From contig CM053337.1 of assembly GCA_028583605.1 (NCBI GenBank), forward strand, positions 27,638,162-27,702,161: a stretch of DNA of 64,000 bases, written 5' to 3'. Of the stretch, positions 33,148 to 42,917 are shown piece by piece. The DNA is from Dastarcus helophoroides. Taxonomy: Eukaryota; Arthropoda; Insecta; Coleoptera; Bothrideridae. How positions within the stretch are numbered: position 1 is the first letter of the stretch; each line of letters opens with the position of its first letter. A model generated the notes under the pieces. That model searched no databases and was not told the origin of the DNA. It saw only the letters and a program-made list of their open reading frames with translations. A program made the translations under genes and the position numbers.

Positions 33148-33825
33148 CAAAGCCATAACAACAAAGAAAGCGATGAATACTCAACTGATGATAGAGAAAA
33201 AAGATCTAGAGAAGAATAAGATATAGAAGTATCCCATAGAGCCAAGAAAACGACGGTAAAGCATTTCCCAAATGTAAAAAGCCCGAAGAAGAAACTGCCA
33301 AGAATGAACAAGATAAAAGAAATGATGGAAAAACTCATGTCTAAAATGAAAGAAATGGGCCAAGAAAATTAAAATGTCAAGGAATAACGAAAGAAAACCA
33401 AGAAATAAAAAATAAAATATAAGAAATGGAAAACAAATTAGAACAAATGGAAAGAAATCAGTAGAAAAACAACATTATACTTTCCGGAATAGAGTTCAAA
33501 ACCGAGAATAATCGGAGCCTTCCTTACCAAATGAAAGTGTGGATTGGAAGTAACACAAAAATAGTAGCAAATATTGTAAAGGTATACAAGACAGATAAAA
33601 ATATGTATGGGGGCGAAATGAATTCATTTCAGGAGAAGATAAATTTGTTTAAGGAAAAATACCGCTTAGATGGCTTGGAAGAAGCAAAAGTATACATTTC
33701 AAATGATTTGACAAAGAACGAGAAAGATATACAAAAGAGAAGACAGGAAAACAGGATAAAATTGGTTACCAAAAGGTCAAGGTTATCTATAGGAAATGGC
33801 AATGGGACACAAAAGAAAAGAAATT
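33148..33825 (+). pseudogene. LINE ORF1 protein remnant
   Basis: An RNA-binding ORF1. The early part is broken by stops: KIKEMMEKLMSKMKEMGQEN (about 33315-33370) and EMENKLEQMERNQ (33425-33463) are coiled coil, followed by KNNIILSGIEFK. From 33531 one frame runs KVWIGSNTKIVANIVKVYKT, then SFQEKINLFKEKYRLDGLEE and VYISNDLTKNEKDIQKRRQE, matching the RRM-like plus C-terminal domain organisation of this ORF1 class. It ends at 33825 with a basic tail. Confidence 0.75.
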
Positions 33826-33945
33826 AGTGCAATCAGTAGATTCAAAAAAATAGTAAAAAGACAAAACATAAGTGGAACCATGGTGACGACAAGGCATGAG
33901 ATTTGTTTAAGACTTAAGACATATGAAACAAAGAGCTAGTGGAAC

Positions 33946-34150
33946 TTGGCAACATGGAATATTAGGGGACTAAACGGTAAAGAAATAGTACTAGTGCAAG
34001 AATATATCAAAGCATCAATTGGTGTTTTGAGAATTACAGAAACAAAGAAAAAGGGACAGGCAACCATTTTAGAAGCTAGTGATTATTTACTAATATATAG
34101 CGCTGTAGCCAAAGAACATAGAGCAAAAGTAGAAGTGGGATGCCAAATTT
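33946..34150 (+). pseudogene. LINE ORF2 APE-type endonuclease, N-terminal piece
   Basis: ATWNIRGLNGKEIVLVQEYI holds the N-terminal asparagine motif (WNIRGL) of apurinic-type endonucleases. VLRITETKKKG carries the catalytic glutamate block (ITET), followed by YLLIYSAVAKEHRAKVEVGC, the HRA...GVG region. It is truncated at about residue 68, before the RT. Confidence 0.8.
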
Positions 34151-34630
34151 CGGTACTCCGGGAGTTACCCAAATTTTTGGAAATATTCCATTTTCAAAAA
34201 TTTTCGACTGTTTTAAAATTTCTCTTTTTGAAAAGTTTAGGAACTTTTTTTGGAAGCTGAATTATGTTAAAAATTTTGATAATTTATTTTAAATTACACT
34301 TTTTATCATAATTCTTACTTTTTAAATGTTCAGATTTTTGAATTTTTATGAAGATTTCGTATATTTTTAAGAATTTATTTTTGAAAATGTCTTCGGTCCT
34401 TCAAAATTTCGACTTTTTAAAATTTCAATGGTTTCCCTAAATTTTTTTATCTAAAATTTTACTGAAAATTTCGATTTTGCTTTAAATCTCGACATTTTTT
34501 TGGAGTAAGTTTGAAAGTTTTTCAAAATTTTCAATTCTAAATTTTTTTAAATTCTCTCATATGTTCGAATATTTTGATACTTTCAACTTTTTCTTTTATA
34601 ATTTTAATTTTTTTGCAATATTTAGAGTTT
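34151..34630. repeat. Quasi-periodic T-tract DNA
   Basis: The same A/T-tract words as elsewhere, here with T runs on the plus strand. Confidence 0.65.
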
Positions 34631-34999
34631 AATATTTTAATTTGCGCTCTTTTTGATGTAGAAAAATTTTATACAGAATGTCCCAAATTTAAGGTATGAC
34701 GTCATCGACAATTTTATTAAAAAGCAACCTCACCTTCTTCTTGACTATTCTTAAAGGATATATCAAGTTACACATGCGTACCAAATTTTAATTTTTTATT
34801 TCTTGTCATTTAAAAGATACTGAACAAATATTAACTAATTTGAAAAATCAAGGATTCTAATTCAACTTAATAATCTTTCTTCAATAAATGTTCAAAATGT
34901 TGTCCATTTATTAACTGGCAAAATCCTAAACGAAACTGAAACTCGTTTTGAACATTTCTAATTACTTCGGGGAAAATTAGTCTACATTCCAGTCTTATT

Positions 35000-35600
35000 C
35001 GTTACTTCAACTCCTCAATAATTGCAGGTTTGGTCTTAAAAACTTTGCTCTTCAAATACCCGCATAAGAAACAGTCCATAGGTGTTAAGTCCAAAGACTT
35101 GGGTGACCATTCAGAAGGTCCTCTTCTACCAATCGACTGTCTGGAAATACACCATCCAGATACTCACGGACAGGACTTGCAAAATGAGAAGGGGCACCGT
35201 CTTGTTGAAACCAGATGTTTCTATTCGGACATCAGCTTCGAACGTATTAGGGAACAAACTAGCTAAATCAGGAATTAGCCCTTCCTGCAAGAATTCTACA
35301 TATCCTGCCCCATTGGGATTTCCTGGGAAGAAAATTGGTCCTATAACTCGATCACCAACAATCCCTCCCCAAATATTGACTTTCTCTGGATGTTGAGCTG
35401 GCCTTCCCTCATCCAGTGTGGGTTGTTGTCTGCTCAGTAACGACAAATTTGACGATGTAGCTCACCATTTAACATAAACCTTAATTCATCTGAGTACAAA
35501 ATATTTTCTATGCTTAGAACATTTCTGTCCAGTAGATCCATCATTTGTTCTCAAAATTGGAGTCTTCTATTCGGATCATCTTTTAAGAGTTCATGGAGGA
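35000..35600 (-). pseudogene. Tc1/mariner-type DDE transposase remnant
   Basis: Minus strand, 35446-35126: QPTLDEGRPAQHPEKVNIWG, then GIVGDRVIGPIFFPGNPNGA, YVEFLQEGLIPDLASLF. The next block in a shifted frame reads WFQQDGAPSHFASPVREYLD (about 35215-35155), the equivalent of the HDNAP box with the second catalytic aspartate. This is the DDE type found with DUF4817-like helix-turn-helix proteins. The N-terminal DNA-binding part is missing, and the LTR fragment occupies that place. The downstream part with the third acidic residue is degraded. Confidence 0.75.
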
Positions 35601-35605
35601 TTGTC

Positions 35606-35832
35606 ATTTTATAAGGATTGTTCTAGAACCTGGATGCCAAAACTATATAAAACGGCCAGCTCTCCCTCGAGTCAATCAGTTATAGTCGGTGTAGTTAAGT
35701 AGTGAGTTAGCAATTAGAAGTCAATAAGTGAGCCAATTATTGAGTTGTAGTGATCCGAGTTGAGTTTGAAAATAAAGTGGATATTGTTCAATTCACGTGT
35801 TAATCAATTCGAACCACGATAAGCCTCTAACA
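35606..35832 (+). repeat. LTR fragment of the Gypsy family (3' two-thirds)
   Basis: GTTCTAGAACCTGG, the TATA-containing ACTATATAAAACGG, AAATAAAGTGG (polyadenylation-type signal) and a CTCTAACA end match the solo LTR at 39473-39824 read on its minus strand. The U3 start (about 130 bp) is missing. Confidence 0.8.
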
Positions 35833-36053
35833 ATATTTCGAATTAGTTATTACATTTGTAAATATCTTTTAAATGACAAGGAATAAAACATTGAAATTTA
35901 ATACTCATGTGTAACTTGATATAGTCTTTAAGAATAGACAAGAAAAAAATAGGATTGCTATTTAAAAAACAAATGTTGATGACGTCATATCTTAAATTTG
36001 GGACATGCTGTATAAAATTTTCCTACATCAAAAAGATCGCAAATAAAAATATT

Positions 36054-37098
36054 AATCGACGTGTCCGAGCATATTTCCGAAAAAAAACTGTCTTTGATTT
36101 ACTGAATTTATTCCAAGTTACAGACCAGCACTGTACATATATTTTTCAATTATGACTTTTAAAATTCAATTTTTTTTTGAAAATTTCCGTTTTTTAAGGC
36201 TTTTGAAGTTTTCTATTTTTTTGTCCTGAAAATTTTATCTGTTTTTAAATGCTGACATTTTACAATTTTCAACCTTTTTAAAATTGTAAATGGTCAATAT
36301 CCGTAGTAAAATGCAGAATAAAGTGAATATTAAATCCTAAAAAGTGTGGAATATTTTTAAAAATGTGTATGCAAGTGAGTAATACTCGAAATATTTTCCA
36401 ACAATCATTAATGATAAGGTGTAAGGTGTAAGATGTCTTGAGTTTTGTGAATCCATAAGAGAAGAAGATATGTCGGGTGTTTTTGAAACCATGAGTTGTT
36501 TACCGACGAATCACCTTTTTTTCTTTATAGACTCCTCATGCACAATCCTCAAATAGTTTGGTATTAATTTAAGAAAAATAGACACTTGAGTACCTTTGTA
36601 AGTATACTCGTAAAATTTTGAAAAAAATAGTCACACAATTTTACATGTTGTGTCGCATTATCTGGCTATTTCTGTGTGTTTATAAGTCTTTTCAAATTGT
36701 AACTTTATTTTGTATGTCTTCTCACAACCACCTCACGATCTTTGTTACCCCTTGGTTACGAGGTGCAAACAGAATTTACGTTAGAGTAATGTTCGTGACA
36801 TTTAGGATGTTGACTATTTGATCTATATCGTTGATTGTGATTACAGGTTAAAAATCGCATCGAATATGAATCCATTTAATTGCCATATGTCACAGAGAAT
36901 TGCTTTATAAAATTCAAATCCAAGGGAATAACGAATTTATCTTTTGCTCGACGGTTTTCGTATACCGTCTCTTAATCATCCACCAGAAGAAGATAGCTCT
37001 AAAAATTGCGTAGTGGCTTATTATATTATGTATCAATACGTATTTTGCCAGCAAAACTGGCATATTCAAACGTTCTAATCGTAATTAATTAGCCAGAG
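36054..37098. other. Intergenic DNA with a shared dispersed segment
   Basis: 36340-36610 (AGTAATACTCGAAATATTTTC, GTTTACCGACGAATCACC, CACTTGAGTACCTTTGTAA) resembles 62440-62640 inside the TIR element at 62.0-63.2 kb, so it may be another copy of that element's interior. Otherwise nothing is recognised. Confidence 0.4.
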
Positions 37099-37166
37099 AA
37101 ACATCGAATTCATCTGCGTTTAGATTCAAATCGATTTGAATCTCAACGCAGATGAATTCGATGTTT
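37099..37166. repeat. 68-bp near-perfect palindrome
   Basis: Arms of 34 bp meet at AATCGATT with no spacer. The left arm begins AAACATCGAATTCATCTGCG and the right arm ends with its reverse complement, with one mismatched pair. Confidence 0.95.
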
Positions 37167-38068
37167 ATTTTCCTCGTCAGTCACAAACAACAGTACTCGT
37201 CAGAATGCCAGTTCCCTCGGCGAAATACATATCGTGTAATTATTCATTAATTGCAGATGCGGGGTAAACCTTCTTTGGTCATATTCTCGTCTTGGAAATT
37301 TCTACGTTATTCGTTCCGCCGGCCTTAAGCACAGATTAAACATTTTGTAAAGGTAATATTTGAAGTCAAGAATTTAGATAAACATTGAAGTGTTTGCCGA
37401 GATATTCCACCCGACAAAGCCCCCTTTCAAAGTAAATCTTTTTTATGTCCGAATAAATGGAGAGTTTAACTTCAGTTCTTCTGCAAGACGAATTTTTATT
37501 TGTCAATTCCTATTTATATGCAAATATTTCATTCGAAAAGCTTTTAAATGATCTTAGGATAATCGTTTAGAAATTCCGGGGGCCGTTACGCCAAAATGAA
37601 AATTCAACTTCATTACCCTATACCCTTTGCGAGTAAATCAGTCTAATGCCCTTTTCTTTCAAAGTCGAAGCATATTTTTTTTCATTTCTGAGAACGACAG
37701 CGTCCCGGGGGCGTGTATTTTTACTTGGTAGAGCCTTTGATATTGAATAAACAAAGCGAAACGTTCCGAAAGAGCGAGTGTTTAAAAAACAATATCGAGT
37801 TGTTCGGATGGAAACAATCAACAGGTGAAGATGCCCTGACCTAATTTCCTATTTTTGTTTGTATAAGGACGCATTTTATCGTTACGTTCTTGGGAAATTT
37901 GAAAGTTTAGGATATCGAGGTTATGTGGTTACACCTCAGTCTTCTTTATGGACTTATTTGTCCATTGTCCTAGCGACAGCGACATTTGCACATCAGGATC
38001 TAAGTAACGTCCAATAGTGGCGCAGATGACGACGATCGAGGCATGCTTCTAATAAGTCATAATTATTC
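37167..38068. other. Unassigned DNA
   Basis: Moderately AT-rich. The minus-strand frame 37618-37821 has no recognisable domain. No element ends found. Confidence 0.35.
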
Positions 38069-38286
38069 AAAAACAGCAAATACTCCAGGATTTCTTCCTT
38101 AACCATAAGAAGTAGTTTTTTCGATAATTGTCGTTCGTGCTTTTATAAATGTAGAAGCTGATTGGCAAAGAAAACTTCAAAAACCGCAAATATTCCAGGA
38201 TTTCTTCCTTAATCATAAGAACTTTTTTCGATAATTGTCGTGCTTTTATAAATGTAGATGCTAATTGGCAAAGAAAACTTCAGAAA
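38069..38286. repeat. 109-bp tandem duplication
   Basis: Copies start at 38069 and 38178 (CAAAAACAGCAAATACTCCA versus CAAAAACCGCAAATATTCCA) and share TCGATAATTGTCGT and ATTGGCAAAGAAAACTTC. Some substitutions and two small deletions in the second copy show it is not recent. Confidence 0.85.
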
Positions 38287-38544
38287 CAGGGATATGAAGT
38301 TATTTTCAAAATGTTGACATTTTTGGGAATGATTAAAATTGAAATTTCTACTTTTTGCTAATTGAAATTTTATAACCATAATTTTTAAATTAGAGTTGAA
38401 ATTTTTAGAATAAAAATAGAAATACCTAATTTGGAATCTAAATGCTAAGATTGAAATCGAGAATGCAAAAGAAAAAACTAATTAAGAAAAAGTTTTCCGA
38501 ATTACAAAATAATGAATGTATTCCTTTCATCTGCACCATACTTG

Positions 38545-38722
38545 AAATACAAACTTCTCCCCCGAAAACAAGCTATCATCTTCAGAGAGATGATAAACTT
38601 GGTTATTGAAATGCGTTATAGCAACCTTTGTTGTGTTTTTTAATCTTTCTTGGTTTCAGGGGACAAGATTTGTATTTCAATTTTTGAAGATAACCAAGGA
38701 CCAGTCCGTTCCACCAAAATTA
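38545..38722. repeat. Family B repeat, inverted pair, degraded
   Basis: A left inverted partial copy (AAGCTATCATCTTCAGAGAG) is followed by the plus-strand unit (GGTTATTGAAATGCGTTA, GCAACCTTTGTTGTG, TCTTTCTTGGTTTCAGGGG, GAAGATAACCAAGGACC). In the plus unit the GAAA and CGCG-type positions are at 38608-38616, but the CUGANGA box is lost. Confidence 0.8.
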
Positions 38723-39472
38723 TACTTATAACATTATGAAATATTTTAGGTTACGTTAACTATTTCTTCATAAAATTCACTTAACTTGAAGAGCAAATTA
38801 CATCGTTTTCCTTACTAATTCATCAGTAATTTCGCGTTTTATTCGAATGTTCTACTCCCCAGTAACAGACAGTATCGAATGAACGCAGCAATTTACTAAT
38901 GTAGTGCATTCCGATAATCAACCGTACGATCCAATAAAAAAAACATCAATCCAGACTATTTCATTCTCAAAATGCGACAAAACGCAATTATCGATTGCTT
39001 TTACAGCATCGCTCACAATTCCGCATGTTGTCGCATCCTATTTTCGACTCCAATTTCAACTTTTAAAAGGAAATAATCCTCCCAAACACAGTCCCATTTA
39101 GCGCCCTAATTATATTTAAATCCAAGCGAATTACATTTCGAAATATAACGGAAAATTGCTAAGCTATAAAAACATGTCAAGCGCACGAATTGTCGGGAAT
39201 TGTTGTTTATTTTTGCCAAAATTGATAAGCTGTACTTGTTTAAATTCGTTGTCGTGAGCGTAAACCTGAAATTTTTATAATTATCCCAAGTATATTCATT
39301 TACAACCGGAAATTTTGAAAAATTTCTGCTTTAAATATTTGAACTTTCTAGAAATTTATTTTTTCTTCTCAAGGTCTTAGCTTTGAAATTGAAATCCCGA
39401 CTTCCCATTTGCAGTTTTGAACTTGAAACTAAGTATTTCAAATTCATATGGTAATTTGTGTTAACAAAGTAT
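38723..39472. other. AT-rich intergenic DNA
   Basis: Nothing recognised. The frame 38904-39101 has no domain. Confidence 0.4.
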
Positions 39473-39824
39473 TGTTACGGGCTATCGGTTCGAATTGATT
39501 AATAACATGTGAATTGAATAATACCCACTTTATTATCAAACTAAACTCGGAACACTACAACTGAATAATGAACTCACTTATTTACTTCTAACTACTAACC
39601 AATTACATTGACTGACTCCTAACTAACTCAAGGGAACGGCGACCGCCTTTTATAGTTTTGGCTTCCAGGTTCTAGAAAAATCCCGCAGATAAGGATTATC
39701 GTTTGCCGAAATTTCTGGAACGCTAATCTGCCGATTGCTTCGTTATCGCGGCCGCTTTCCCCTTATCAGATCTTTCTAGAAAATTTTCTTACGTACTAAA
39801 TTCTATAATTTACATTTTGTTACA
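39473..39824 (-). mobile_element. Solo LTR of the Gypsy family with 4-bp target duplication
   Basis: 352 bp starting TGTTACGG and ending TTGTTACA on the plus strand (so 5'-TGTAAC...GTAACA-3' on the minus strand). It is flanked by GTAT at 39469-39472 and 39825-39828. A TATA box (CTATAAAAGGCGG, minus strand) and an AATAAAGTGG-type signal are in the expected order. It is the left-over of a complete element removed by LTR-LTR recombination. Confidence 0.93.
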
Positions 39825-39828
39825 GTAT

Positions 39829-40022
39829 ATAACATTAGAGCATATTGGTAACGCAATTTAACGTGATCGCGACGAGAAACCATAAGCTTACTCCTATCAA
39901 AAGTCTAAATAAATTTTCATTTTAAAAATGCGTGACCCTCATTGGGCTTTAAACCCGCGACGAATCAAACCTATTATCGAAATAGGAAATTCTAACCAAC
40001 CAAGCTATAGCGTCGGTTGATA
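39829..40022 (-). mobile_element. tRNA-derived SINE
   Basis: Minus strand. The head has an A box in CTATAGCTTGGTTGGTTAGA (about 40014-39995). A B box lies in CGGGTTTAAAGCCC (about 39960-39945), spaced as in a tRNA gene with a long variable region. A non-tRNA body follows (CACGCATTTTTAAAATG) with a tail ending at about 39829, directly against the solo LTR's target duplication. The 21965-22117 plus 23705-23740 pieces are a second copy. Confidence 0.7.
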
Positions 40023-40040
40023 AATTTAACAGTTATCTCA

Positions 40041-40275
40041 AATATATTAAGACACTCACTACGAGAGCCATCTTTTAGTTTTGCATATAGTCACATAGAG
40101 AGCACAAGTAACAAAATGCATAGTTTCGAAACTAATACCAACATTACTTTTAAATTAATTAATTAAAAGTAATGTTGGTATTAGTTTCGGAACTATGCAT
40201 TTTGTTACTTATGCTCTCTATGTGACTATATGCAAAACTAAAAGATAGCCCTCGTAGTGAGTGTATTAATATATT
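40041..40275. repeat. 235-bp palindrome
   Basis: The left arm starts AATATATTAAGACACTCACT and the right arm ends GTGAGTGTATTAATAT. The arms pair through CATATAGTCACATAGAGAGC and GTAATGTTGGTATTAGTTTC and meet at TTAATTAATTAA around 40158. Only a few mismatches. A 23-bp piece of the arm recurs at about 41005-41028. Confidence 0.93.
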
Positions 40276-40312
40276 TAATTTAATTAATTAATAATTTTGT
40301 CAAAATAAAATA

Positions 40313-40948
40313 AGTGGTTTAGTTACAGTAAATTTTGAGAGTTAGCAAGCTGTTCAAAAAGTTGGGGCTAATTCGACAGCATCTTCAGGTGATTGAAACC
40401 GTTTTTCACGCAATGCATTACTGATGGTTGAAAATGTAGAAAAATCGTTGGAACTTGGGTCAGGACTATACAGAGGATGATCAAGCAGTTCAGTACACAT
40501 TTTTGGAGCGGGCCCTATTGAAACGAACCATCAATAATTGCTCCTCGGTCAACAGATGCGGGATCCAACGAGAGACTAATTTTCTGACGCGTACCTCTTC
40601 ATGTAAAATCTTTTGGATTGAGGTTTTAGAAATGCCCAAGAAACTCTTCATCTCGCGGTTAGTTACATGACCATCATCATTATTTATCTTATCCACAGCA
40701 TTAATGTTTTCCTGGATTACTGCTGTTTTTGGTGTCTTAGCCTAGGATAATCTTCGAGATATATCGTTTGAATTCAGAATACCATCGAGAAATAGTCCAC
40801 TGATGTGGTAGTTTATTACCAAAAACAGCAACCAATTCCAATCGATTTTTTAAAGTTGTAAAAAATTATCACTCGGAAATGCTCTGGATTCAATTCCATG
40901 TTTCTGAAAGCCATACTAATTTTCGAAATTCACTGTGACTAAACCACT
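40313..40948 (-). mobile_element. mariner-like element, internal-deletion derivative
   Basis: TIRs AGTGGTTTAGTTACAG (left) and CTGTGACTAAACCACT (right), flanked by TA at 40311-40312 and 40949-40950. About 636 bp, half the size of an autonomous mariner. Confidence 0.88.
40350..40900 (-). pseudogene. mariner-like transposase: helix-turn-helix joined to C-terminal end
   Basis: Minus strand. VTNREMKSFLGISKTSIQKI, then LHEEVRVRKLVSRWIPHLLT and EEQ (about 40665-40530) is the second helix-turn-helix and the RWIPH linker. A few residues later the frame meets LYSPDPSSNDFSTFSTI (about 40475-40425), which is the third catalytic aspartate region, so the first and second aspartates are deleted. EKRFQSPEDAVE (about 40415-40380) is the C-terminal block. 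Different subfamily from 24348 and 8575. Confidence 0.8.
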
Positions 40949-41034
40949 TAATGTATTTTAACGAAATTTTCGACACGTACTAACGTAACGTTAAGGTTAA
41001 TTTTGGAACTATGCATTTTGTTACTTAGGTTCAA

Positions 41035-41455
41035 ATGGAGTAGTGCATGCGCAACACGAGACGCCGCACCAAAGTAGCGTCGTATAGCCTCTTCTACTCA
41101 ATCCCCATCCTCACCACCACGAGGCGAATCCCGGGCAGCCTTAGCAACCCTGTGGAAGACTGGGTAACCAACCTTAGTGGGAAACAGGGTCAGGGCCAAC
41201 GAGGAAGGGAGGGATGGCCATCTGAAAAGAGGGTTGGTCTTTAGGCTAACAACCTACTCCCGTAAAAAGCCCACTGTTACGAAACCAAAAACTTGCCTCA
41301 AACCGAACGGACCCAACAGCAAAGACTACGGCAAAGGAACATAGACTTCGATTTAGGAACTTGGAAGGTGGGAACCTTATACAACCCAGGGGAACAAACA
41401 AACTTACTGCAAGAGTTAAAGAAGTATAAATACTTCTTCCGGGATTGGACCGTAT
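41035..41455 (+). mobile_element. RTE-type LINE, 5' end only
   Basis: A GC-richer 5' leader (41035-41330: GAGACGCCGCACC, CTGTGGAAGACTGGGTAACC, GAGGGATGGCCATC) is followed by the start of an APE endonuclease: DLGTWKVGTLYNPGEQTNL (about 41347-41405), the RTE-like GTWNVRTL motif, and LLQELKKYKY. It stops at about 41,450. The rest of the element is absent. Confidence 0.7.
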
Positions 41456-41550
41456 CAAAGAACTAATTAAAGTGTTTGATGTTTTGCCTACCATCTTCAG
41501 GAACAAAGAAATAAAATACAAGGAAATATACAAAAATGAAAAATGACAAA

Positions 41551-41805
41551 AGAGGCCAATTTCAAAACATCAGAGCACGGTAATTCAGTATGTCCACCAT
41601 ACCAGAGGCGAAACTGTTCTGAATTAAAAATTTGATACAAAGGATAAGAAAGTTTAGACAGAAGAGCACGGTAACTAAGTATGTCCACCATACTAGAGGC
41701 GAAACTCTTCTGAAGAATTTTGCCCCTGGTATGGTGGATATACTGAGTTACCGTGCTCTTATGTCTAAACTTTCTTATCCTTTCTACCAAATTTTCAATT
41801 TATAT
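41551..41805. repeat. Family A (PLE 3') repeats as an inverted array
   Basis: Two minus-oriented units (41551-41640 and 41641-41711) are followed by one plus-oriented unit (41712-41805). All share CAGTATGTCCACCATAC or its complement, the GGCGAAAC word, and AAGTTTAGAC...GGATAAGAAAG. The left end also contains the PLE-derived GAGGCCAATTTCAAAACATC. Same sequence as the tail of the PLE at 29433-29600. Confidence 0.85.
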
Positions 41806-42529
41806 AAGCAAACTATGCGCAAAATAATTTAATGCTATTTAACCCATGAGTTTTTTTATTGATTTTAAACAGTCCCCATCGCTGATAGTTTGATTTTGGC
41901 TAAATAATTAGTACTCTTTTTTATGGTATTTTTTAAATAAAATGAAATTTTCTGGGTCACAAAGCCTTTGTGGTCATTTAGAGCCTCCCAACCACAATTA
42001 ATTAAAAGTTCTAGTAATTTTGAGTCTATTGGTAAAATCTACGATATAAACTTGTCCATGAGTCGAGTGGCCAAAGTGAAAGCTTATTAATTAACCTGCG
42101 GCTATAGCTCGGTGCAAAATTTAACCAAGAACGGTAAATAACTTGCTGACGATATTCAAGCCGTAGACAGGTTTTCCCAACAAAGGATTAAAGCATCCTG
42201 CGTTCCAACGTGATAAGATTTAATGACCATCATCACACCTTAGCAGCTTATTTGTGCTTTCATTCAGTTTACTGCTGGAATTATTAATTAATTTATTCTC
42301 TTGCCCATTAATAGGATTTGGCAAACTTTGGATTTACAGATGAAAAGCAAATTAAATTAAAATTAAAAAATACATTACGGATAAAAGAAAGAGGGTCGCT
42401 TTAAACAATATTTTCCTGTAACTTTTTTCCTTATATTTAATGCAAAGCAAAATATCGGGAATGGGTCCCAATTTGGGGGCTGTCATGGTTTTAATTTGTT
42501 AGCTAAATTTAAGTTGCTTTAAAAAATAC
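41806..42529. other. AT-rich intergenic DNA
   Basis: Nothing recognised. Confidence 0.4.
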
Positions 42530-42829
42530 TGTAACAAACTCAAATTGCAAATTTGTATTAGTGATTATGTGGTGTACGGAATTCGTTGGAAATATTTGTT
42601 AATGGGAAGCGGTCGCAAGAATGAATCATCTGCAATTTAGACGTTCGAGACCGCTCTGTTCTAGAAGAGATCAGTCTAGAAGCCTGGAACGGTATAAATA
42701 AGCGGTCGCCTTTTCCTCAATATAGTCCGTTAGTTAAGTGGATCATAACTGTTGTGTTATGAAATAAGTTTGAAATAAAGTGTTTACAATTCACGGGGTT
42801 TTAATTATCGAATCGGTAACACGCAAAAA
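42530..42829 (+). repeat. 5' LTR of Gypsy copy b
   Basis: About 300 bp starting TGTAACAAACTC and ending next to the PBS. TATA box GTATAAATAAG at about 42693, polyadenylation-type AAATAAAG at about 42773-42780. Related to the LTRs at 3968, 35606 and 39473 but diverged in U3. Confidence 0.85.
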
Positions 42830-42830
42830 C

Positions 42831-42848
42831 TGGTGTCAGAAGCGGGAT
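42831..42848 (+). other. Primer-binding site, tRNA-Leu-like
   Basis: TGGTGTCAGAAGCGGGAT immediately 3' of the LTR: complementary to the 3' end of an animal tRNA-Leu with one mismatch, judged from memory of the tRNA. Confidence 0.7.
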
Positions 42849-42917
42849 TACTTTTGTAGATTGTGTTATTTCTCGGTATTTGTGCGAAGTTCCGAAATAT
42901 TGGGCTAATAAAACGTA

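Larger units (their letters stand above)
33140..34150 (+). mobile_element. LINE with ORF1 and start of ORF2, 3'-truncated
   Basis: The 5' part of a two-ORF LINE. ORF1 (33148-33825) precedes the start of the ORF2 endonuclease (33946-34150). At about 34,150 the homology ends and A/T-tract DNA follows. The ORF1 fragment at 18.1 kb belongs to the same broad type. Confidence 0.75.
34631..36053 (-). mobile_element. Tc1/mariner-superfamily element with ~220-bp inverted repeats
   Basis: Left arm 34631 to ~34850 and right arm ~35833 to 36053 are inverted copies sharing TTTTTGATGTAG, ATGTCCCAAATTTAAG, TATGACGTCATC, CACATGNGTA and CTTGTCATTTAAAAGATA. The typical mariner start (TACAGNATGTCCC) lies ~40 bp inside the outer limit of homology, so either the inverted repeat is longer than usual or an older element surrounds it. 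The middle holds a transposase piece, and an LTR fragment (35606-35832) abuts the right arm. Confidence 0.8.
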
